Assembly (NCBI GenBank): GCA_945877885.1
Contig: CAMCSI010000038.1
Span: 1-9,918 of the forward strand
Reading direction: 5' to 3'
Origin: Chlamydia trachomatis
GTDB taxonomy: Bacteria > Chlamydiota > Chlamydiia > Chlamydiales > 2-12-FULL-49-11
Length of the DNA stretch: 9,918 nt
The notes under the pieces are model-generated. The model was not told the DNA's origin. It made no database searches and worked only from the letters and a program-made list of their open reading frames with translations. Shown here in pieces: positions 6,946-9,918 of this stretch (within the stretch, counting starts at the first letter, position 1; each line of letters starts with the position of its first letter). The position numbers and the translations under genes are program-made.

Positions 6946-7554
6946 TTAAGAAAATACCTTGTTTTTTAAAATTTCTGGTAATTTATCAGCAAGTAACTCC
7001 CCACATGTATTTTCTGTGATCTTTAAACTTACTTTTTTATCCTTTAAAACCAGCTCTACGCCAGATGATACTAAAATATCCCCTTTTTCTAATTTTCTCT
7101 CGACAGAAGAAATCACCGCATCACTCAGTTCTTCAAAATTCACCTCTTTGGCCACACATAGCTTCATATCACATTTTATTCCCTGAGATTGAATACCATT
7201 AATGAGTGCTTTTACCACCCCTTGCAAAACCTGCTGCTGATTTAAGGTGGTTTTTAAATTAGTAAGTAGATCCTTACGAAATAGATTCATTATATCGCTT
7301 TTTAAAGTGGCAAGTGCCTGTTTTACAGCTAAATCAATAGATCCTTCATGAACTTTTCTTTCATCGCTCATCTGCTTAATATTTTTTTCTCTAATCTCTT
7401 TTGCCTCTTGTTGAGCTTTGTGGATAATCCCAAGAGCCGTCTCTCTTGCATCCTCAAGAATTCTCTCAGACTCTTCCTTTGCAGGTAAAATCGTCTCTTT
7501 ATAAAGAAGATCACTGATTTCTTTAACTTTATTTTTTGATGTATCTGATGCCAT
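6946..7554 (-). CDS. atpE: V-type ATP synthase subunit E (peripheral stalk)
   Basis: Subunit E is the peripheral stalk protein that holds the catalytic head against the membrane stator. The protein is 202 residues from the chosen start. Residues about 8-85 form a long charged helix (KEISDLLYKETILPAKEESE, then alanine- and glutamate-rich sequence), followed by a globular C-terminal domain (about 115-200) with alternating strands and helices; ILVSSGVELVLKDKKVSLKI (near 157-176) fits the E-subunit fold. I chose ATG at 7552-7554 over GTG at 7561-7563 because the AAGG is 9 nt before the ATG but directly abuts the GTG; the GTG would add three residues. The length is near that of chlamydial AtpE proteins. 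It is the first gene of the operon. The usual partner of E (subunit G/H) is not visible in the window. Confidence 0.9.
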   Translation of the reverse strand: MASDTSKNKVKEISDLLYKETILPAKEESERILEDARETALGIIHKAQQEAKEIREKNIKQMSDERKVHEGSIDLAVKQALATLKSDIMNLFRKDLLTNLKTTLNQQQVLQGVVKALINGIQSQGIKCDMKLCVAKEVNFEELSDAVISSVERKLEKGDILVSSGVELVLKDKKVSLKITENTCGELLADKLPEILKNKVFS

Positions 7555-7557
7555 AAT

Positions 7558-7567
7558 CCCCACCCTT
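7558..7567 (-). promoter_or_regulatory. Ribosome binding site that decides the atpE start
   Basis: AAGGGTGGGG lies upstream of the ATG at 7552-7554, with AAGG 9 nt away. The GTG inside this same string is an in-frame alternative start, but it would have the ribosome binding site touching it. The ATG is the better choice. Confidence 0.55.
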
Positions 7568-7610
7568 AAAGTTTTACTATTTCAAAGAACGCCTGGAAAT
7601 AGAGGGTATC

Positions 7611-7626
7611 ATATTCGAAAGAATAT
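7611..7626. other. Short hairpin in the presumed atpE leader
   Basis: ATATTCGAAAGAATAT has a perfect 6-bp stem; the plus-strand loop is GAAA and the minus-strand loop TTTC. It ends 57 nt before the atpE ATG. If the operon starts near 7668 the hairpin is in the 5' untranslated region; if the TGCTATATT box is used, it overlaps the -10 element. No established element matches it. Confidence 0.3.
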
Positions 7627-7674
7627 AGCAATTAAGAATTAACTCAGAGAAAACAAATCTATCTTTAGTAGCTC

Positions 7675-7702
7675 TTTATAAAACCTAGATTCAATAATCT
7701 AA
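7675..7702 (-). promoter_or_regulatory. Candidate promoter of the V-ATPase operon
   Basis: On the minus strand TTAGAT (7697-7702) and TATAAA (7675-7680) are separated by 16 nt. The -10 box matches sigma-66/sigma-70 consensus at five of six positions, the -35 at only three. Transcription would begin near 7668 and give a leader of roughly 115 nt before atpE. A second possibility is an extended -10, TGCTATATT (7622-7630), without a good -35. AT-rich DNA offers many such matches, so confidence is low. Confidence 0.25.
7686..7701. promoter_or_regulatory. Inverted repeat over the candidate atpE promoter
   Basis: TAGATTCAATAATCTA is a perfect 6-bp dyad with a 4-nt centre. It covers most of the candidate -35 box and the adjoining spacer of the possible V-ATPase promoter, where a repressor could bind. 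No T-run follows on either strand, so it is unlikely to be a terminator. It is short enough to arise by chance in AT-rich DNA. Confidence 0.25.
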
Positions 7703-8009
7703 TGCCTCATAAAAAAATATGGAATAATATAAGGAGATGTTTAAAAAAGACTAGCGCAACTTCCTCTTTAACAACCGCCCTAGAAAAACGCCAATTGTAA
7801 TTTGAAGTTCACGATTTGAATTAAAAAAAATTGGTAGGTGATGAAAAAGAGGTCCACTTTTTATGCATACGTAAGATAGAGGCGGTATCTGTTGGTAAAT
7901 CTTTAATACACTCGTTGCAGGTTCAACGCTTTTGCTGTATTGATTGAACAATTATTCCAAACGCCCAAAGACTCTTTTTATTTTCTTAAGTCTTGAAGTT
8001 TCTCTCTAA

Positions 8010-8297
8010 TTATTGGGTACTTATGATGGTATTTACTACAGAAGGATCAGTAATTGGAGTTGCATCATCACCGGCACAAGATGGCATAAGACCTGAGAAA
8101 AGTCCTATTGCTACAAATAAAACAATCCCAGTAAAAACCATCCCCACAGCCTGCTTTTTTTGTGAACTGTCTGTTGTTCTAAATGTATAACATTCCTGAT
8201 AACCAGGACTACTTTCAAACTCTGAATGAGCGTAACATTTACTTACAAAAGTAAAATCTAACGCAATAAATAAAATATATCCTAGCTTTTTTAGCAT
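8010..8297 (-). CDS. Small secreted or membrane protein, unknown
   Basis: I do not recognise this 95-residue protein. It has a lysine-rich N-terminus (MLKK), a hydrophobic stretch (about 5-19) and a possible signal-peptidase site after A23 (CYA|HSE). A polar segment of about 25 residues with one cysteine (C36) follows, then one clear transmembrane helix (about 50-72, AVGMVFTGIVLFVAIGLFSG) and a short tail ending TIISTQ. It should lie in the inner membrane with its N-terminal part outside. ATG at 8295-8297 is preferred over the in-frame GTG at 8301-8303 because an AGGTG site lies just upstream of the ATG and overlaps the GTG. A well-formed promoter (TTGACA, 17 nt, TATAGA) precedes it. It is divergent from another small signal-peptide/transmembrane gene. 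It may be lineage-specific. Confidence 0.7.
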   Translation of the reverse strand: MLKKLGYILFIALDFTFVSKCYAHSEFESSPGYQECYTFRTTDSSQKKQAVGMVFTGIVLFVAIGLFSGLMPSCAGDDATPITDPSVVNTIISTQ

Positions 8298-8316
8298 AAT
8301 CACCTATCTAGTTCCA

Positions 8317-8345
8317 TCTATAGAGAAAGGTTTTTTTCTTGTCAA
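8317..8345 (-). promoter_or_regulatory. Promoter of the 8010-8297 gene
   Basis: On the minus strand a perfect TTGACA -35 box (8340-8345) is separated by 17 nt from TATAGA (8317-8322), four of six matches to the -10 consensus. Transcription would begin near 8310, leaving a leader of roughly a dozen nt that holds the AGGTG ribosome binding site (8301-8305). It is the best vegetative promoter match I see in the window. Confidence 0.65.
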
Positions 8346-8368
8346 AGATCATTCGTTTGTTTTATAGT
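8339..8368 (+). promoter_or_regulatory. Promoter of the 8376-9678 gene pair
   Basis: TTGTCA (8339-8344) and TATAGT (8363-8368), each matching five of six consensus positions, are separated by 18 nt. Transcription would start about 7 nt downstream, near 8375, at or next to the ATG at 8376. The -35 box shares five bases with the -35 of the opposing minus-strand promoter, so the two should compete for RNA polymerase. It probably drives the small membrane-protein gene and tal together. Confidence 0.55.
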
Positions 8369-8375
8369 TCGTGAT

Positions 8376-8690
8376 ATGAAAATTTACACAAAAATGAGCC
8401 ATATCCTACTGACCCTAACCTTTGGATTTTCTACCATATTTGCAGAGCAGGGCCCCACTCTTTTAAATCAAGACTCTAACAATCAGAAGGTTGTAGAGGA
8501 AAAGCCTTCAGAGGCGCTTGAAGAGAAGATTGCCGCTCCTGAATTTCCATCATTAATAGACTTAAACAAGCGAAAAGTGCAGCAAGATCCCACGGCTAAA
8601 TATGCCAATTTGTATTTACTTGTCTTTAATGTTGCAATGTTTACAGTTGGGATAGCAGTGGTAAAGGCAATCACTGGAGAAAGAGTTTAA
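8376..8690 (+). CDS. Small signal-peptide/membrane protein, unknown
   Basis: I do not recognise this 104-residue protein. The N-terminus (MKIYTKMSHILLTLTFGFS) looks like a signal peptide with probable cleavage after A23 (IFA|EQG). Residues about 24-75 form a polar, Glu/Lys/Gln-rich, probably disordered segment. A transmembrane helix at about 77-98 (YANLYLLVFNVAMFTVGIAV) ends in a short tail (KAITGERV). The mature protein would be anchored by its C-terminus with the polar part outside. No ribosome binding site precedes the ATG at 8376, and the promoter places the transcript start almost at the ATG, so the message may be leaderless; M7 (8394) is an alternative start but also lacks a site. tal follows 13 nt later, implying cotranscription. 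The 8010-8297 protein shares its architecture but not its sequence. Confidence 0.7.
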   Translation: MKIYTKMSHILLTLTFGFSTIFAEQGPTLLNQDSNNQKVVEEKPSEALEEKIAAPEFPSLIDLNKRKVQQDPTAKYANLYLLVFNVAMFTVGIAVVKAITGERV

Positions 8691-8699
8691 AAGAAGGAG
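8691..8699 (+). promoter_or_regulatory. Shine-Dalgarno site of tal
   Basis: AAGAAGGAG ends 4 nt before the tal ATG (8704-8706), directly after the stop of the small upstream gene. It is the same 9-mer that precedes atpK, and it shows that strong consensus sites are used in this genome, in contrast to the upstream gene, which has none. Confidence 0.75.
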
Positions 8700-8703
8700 C
8701 TAA

Positions 8704-9678
8704 ATGGAAAACAAACTAAAAGGTCTTAAAGCGCATACGATAGTTGTGGCAGATACTGGTGATTTTGAGGCAATAGAGAAATACCAACCTCGTGATGCTA
8801 CAACAAACCCATCCCTCATTTTAAAAGCTGCTAAAGATGCACGCTATAAGCATCTTATAGAAGATGCCATTGATTGGGCGAAAAAGCGTTCTCCAAAAGG
8901 GGCTTTGCTAAATACCGTTTTGCATAAGATATTTGTAAACTTTGGCTTAGAAATTTTAAAAGTTGTCCCTGGTAGAGTTTCTACCGAAGTTGATGCCCGC
9001 TTCTCCTTTGACGTAGATGCAAGCTTAAAGCTTGCTCATGATTATATTGCCATGTACAAAGAAGCAGGGATTAATAAAGAACGTATCCTTATTAAACTTG
9101 CCTCCACCTGGGAAGGGATCGAAACTTGCAGACAGCTTGAAAAGGAAGGAATTCATTGCAATATGACCCTTTTATTTAATAAAGAGCAAGCCATTGCTGC
9201 AGCTGAAGCTCATGCAACATTAATCTCCCCTTTTGTAGGCCGAATTATGGACTTTCAGAAAAAAGCCGAGGGAAGAGATCAGATTCCAGCTAATGAGGAT
9301 AAAGGGGTTCTAAGTGTCACAGAGATCTATCATTACTACAAAAAGCATGGGTATAACACTGAAATTATGGGTGCATCGTTTAGAAATACAGAAGAAATTC
9401 TAGCCTTAGCAGGCTGTGATCTGCTTACTATTTCCCCAGATCTTCTTGAAAAGCTTGCCATTGAAAAGGGAGATGTTCCAAAAATGCTTTCGAAAGAAAG
9501 ATCCCCCTCAATAGGTAGTCAAAAAATCCATGTAGATGAAAAAGCCTTTAGATGGGCTTTAAATGAGGACCCAATGACTACGGAAAAACTTGCAGAAGGG
9601 ATCCGCAATTTTGCTAAAGATACACGGACGCTAGAAACATTTTTGATGGAAAACTTTGCTATTAAGTCTTTTGCATAG
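8704..9678 (+). CDS. tal: Transaldolase (TalB type)
   Basis: The enzyme moves a dihydroxyacetone unit between sedoheptulose 7-phosphate and glyceraldehyde 3-phosphate, giving erythrose 4-phosphate and fructose 6-phosphate, in the cytosolic non-oxidative pentose phosphate pathway. The 324 residues match the classic TalB subfamily in length and along the whole chain. Visible landmarks are D17 (VADTGD), DATTNPSLI (31-39), STEVDAR (93-99; E95), the Schiff-base lysine K131 in ILIKLASTWEG, CNMTLLF (152-158), SPFVGRI (175-181; R180), SVTEIYHYYKKHGYNTEIMG (204-223) and ASFRNTEEILALAGCDLLTI (224-243). All catalytic positions are intact. It lies 13 nt after the small membrane-protein gene and has its own strong ribosome binding site, so it is probably cotranscribed. 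Its nearness to the V-ATPase genes echoes C. trachomatis, where tal is CT313. Confidence 0.97.
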   Translation: MENKLKGLKAHTIVVADTGDFEAIEKYQPRDATTNPSLILKAAKDARYKHLIEDAIDWAKKRSPKGALLNTVLHKIFVNFGLEILKVVPGRVSTEVDARFSFDVDASLKLAHDYIAMYKEAGINKERILIKLASTWEGIETCRQLEKEGIHCNMTLLFNKEQAIAAAEAHATLISPFVGRIMDFQKKAEGRDQIPANEDKGVLSVTEIYHYYKKHGYNTEIMGASFRNTEEILALAGCDLLTISPDLLEKLAIEKGDVPKMLSKERSPSIGSQKIHVDEKAFRWALNEDPMTTEKLAEGIRNFAKDTRTLETFLMENFAIKSFA

Positions 9679-9738
9679 TTATTTGAGCTATTGTAGTTTT
9701 AAATCTTTGTAAAAGCTTTGATGTTATGAACTAATGAC
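9679..9738. other. Convergent intergenic gap after tal, no clear terminator
   Basis: These 60 nt lie between the stops of tal and the convergent partial gene. I looked for a GC-rich hairpin followed by T-runs on both strands and found only short AT-rich pairings (for example TTTTA at 9698-9702 with TAAAA nearby, and AAAGCTTT around 9713-9720). Termination may be weak, Rho-dependent, or inside the neighbouring gene. Confidence 0.4.
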
Positions 9739-9918
9739 TTATTGTAAGCATTCATTTAATAACTTTAGTGCATCTTCTCGGAAGAAAAAGAGAGCATTGA
9801 TTCGATTTCTAATTTCAGTAACATTACCAATATCCGCTTTTAGTTCAAGGTACTTTCTTAAAATAAGTAAAATTTGCTTACTAGTATCAAGCGGTTTATC
9901 TTCTTTATCCACTATTTC
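9739..9918 (-). CDS. C-terminal part of an unknown protein (cut by window edge)
   Basis: A minus-strand frame enters at the right edge and runs for 59 codons to a TAA at 9739-9741; its start is outside the window. The visible C-terminus is charged and helical (KQILLILRKYLELKADIGNV near 14-33, then TEIRNRINALFFFREDALKL, ending LNECLQ). I see no recognisable motif, signal or membrane helix. It converges on tal, with 60 nt between the two stops. The even charge pattern and amphipathic helices make it more likely a real gene end than a chance open frame, but it cannot be assigned. Confidence 0.5.
   Translation of the reverse strand, partial: EIVDKEDKPLDTSKQILLILRKYLELKADIGNVTEIRNRINALFFFREDALKLLNECLQ

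Larger units (their letters stand above)
7555..8009. other. 455-nt AT-rich region without a convincing gene
   Basis: This stretch lies between atpE and the small membrane-protein gene at 8010-8297. It should contain the leader and promoter of the V-ATPase operon, since that operon runs leftwards from here. Two perfect 6-bp inverted repeats with 4-nt loops occur at 7611-7626 and 7686-7701. A 66-codon frame on the minus strand (7751-7951) opens with TTG directly after a stop and resembles nothing I know; it may be chance or a gene remnant. No tRNA, other RNA gene or clear terminator was found on either strand. In particular, no GC-rich hairpin plus T-run follows the gene at 8010, so read-through into atpE cannot be excluded. 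Confidence 0.6.

Noticed and set aside
7913..7928. tRNA-like T-arm (CGTTG-CAGGTT-CAACG, containing GGTTCAA)
   Set aside because: No acceptor, D or anticodon arm can be built around it, so it is just a small hairpin.
7751..7951. 66-codon open frame on the minus strand between atpE and the small membrane gene
   Set aside because: It has only a TTG start directly after an in-frame stop, no good ribosome binding site, no other methionine and no motif I recognise. It could be a remnant of a degraded gene but cannot be supported as a CDS.
7982..8005. Possible terminator hairpin AGACT/AGTCT downstream of the 8010 gene
   Set aside because: The stem is only about 6 bp with a long AT-rich loop and no T-run after it on the minus strand.
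7993..8190. Plus-strand open frame of 65 codons opposite the small membrane-protein gene
   Set aside because: The opposing minus-strand gene has a signal peptide, a transmembrane helix, a ribosome binding site and a promoter; the plus-strand frame has none of these.
8483..8674. Minus-strand open frame opposite the 8376-8690 gene
   Set aside because: It is an antisense shadow of a gene with signal-peptide and transmembrane features, and has no promoter or binding site of its own.
1..9918. Mobile elements, CRISPR arrays, prophage or defence genes
   Set aside because: No transposase, terminal repeats, regularly spaced repeats or phage-like genes were seen; nearly all of the window is core energy metabolism with intact reading frames.

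Overview
The window reads as chromosomal DNA of a member of the Chlamydiota, probably an environmental (non-Chlamydia-genus) lineage. The grounds are: a bacterial V-type ATPase operon in the order atpE - DUF2764-like gene - atpA - atpB - atpD - atpI - atpK, which from memory is the order of the C. trachomatis CT310-CT304 block; a TalB-type transaldolase gene close by, as with CT313; AT-rich composition; and proteins that diverge from archaeal/enterococcal V-ATPase subunits in the way chlamydial ones do. I cannot fix the genus from the sequence alone.

Layout. Positions 1-65 (minus) may be the 5' end of a further gene running off the left edge. Positions 93-7554 (minus) hold seven tightly packed genes read right to left from atpE to atpK; gaps are 17 nt or less, three junctions have exactly 3 nt between stop and start, and two genes overlap. 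Positions 7555-8009 are a 455-nt region without a convincing gene; it probably carries the V-ATPase leader and promoter and contains two short perfect inverted repeats. Positions 8010-8297 (minus) and 8376-8690 (plus) are two divergent genes for small proteins, each with a signal peptide and a transmembrane segment, transcribed from face-to-face promoters whose -35 boxes overlap. The plus-strand gene is followed 13 nt later by tal (8704-9678). A partial minus-strand gene of unknown function enters from the right edge (9739-9918), convergent with tal.

Function. The operon encodes the catalytic head (A, B), central shaft (D), peripheral stalk (E), membrane stator (I) and rotor ring (K) of a membrane ion-translocating ATPase/ATP synthase. 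No recognisable subunit C, F or G/H gene is present. The DUF2764-like protein between atpE and atpA is a candidate for a highly diverged C (rotor-ring adaptor). AtpK carries a residue set matching the Na+ site of Enterococcus hirae NtpK, so the enzyme may be Na+-coupled. Transaldolase belongs to the non-oxidative pentose phosphate pathway and has no mechanistic tie to the ATPase.

The genes are mostly recognisable. The parts most worth a second look are the DUF2764-like protein, the Na+-type rotor signature, the overlapping divergent promoters with a near-leaderless transcript, and the two small membrane proteins of unknown function.
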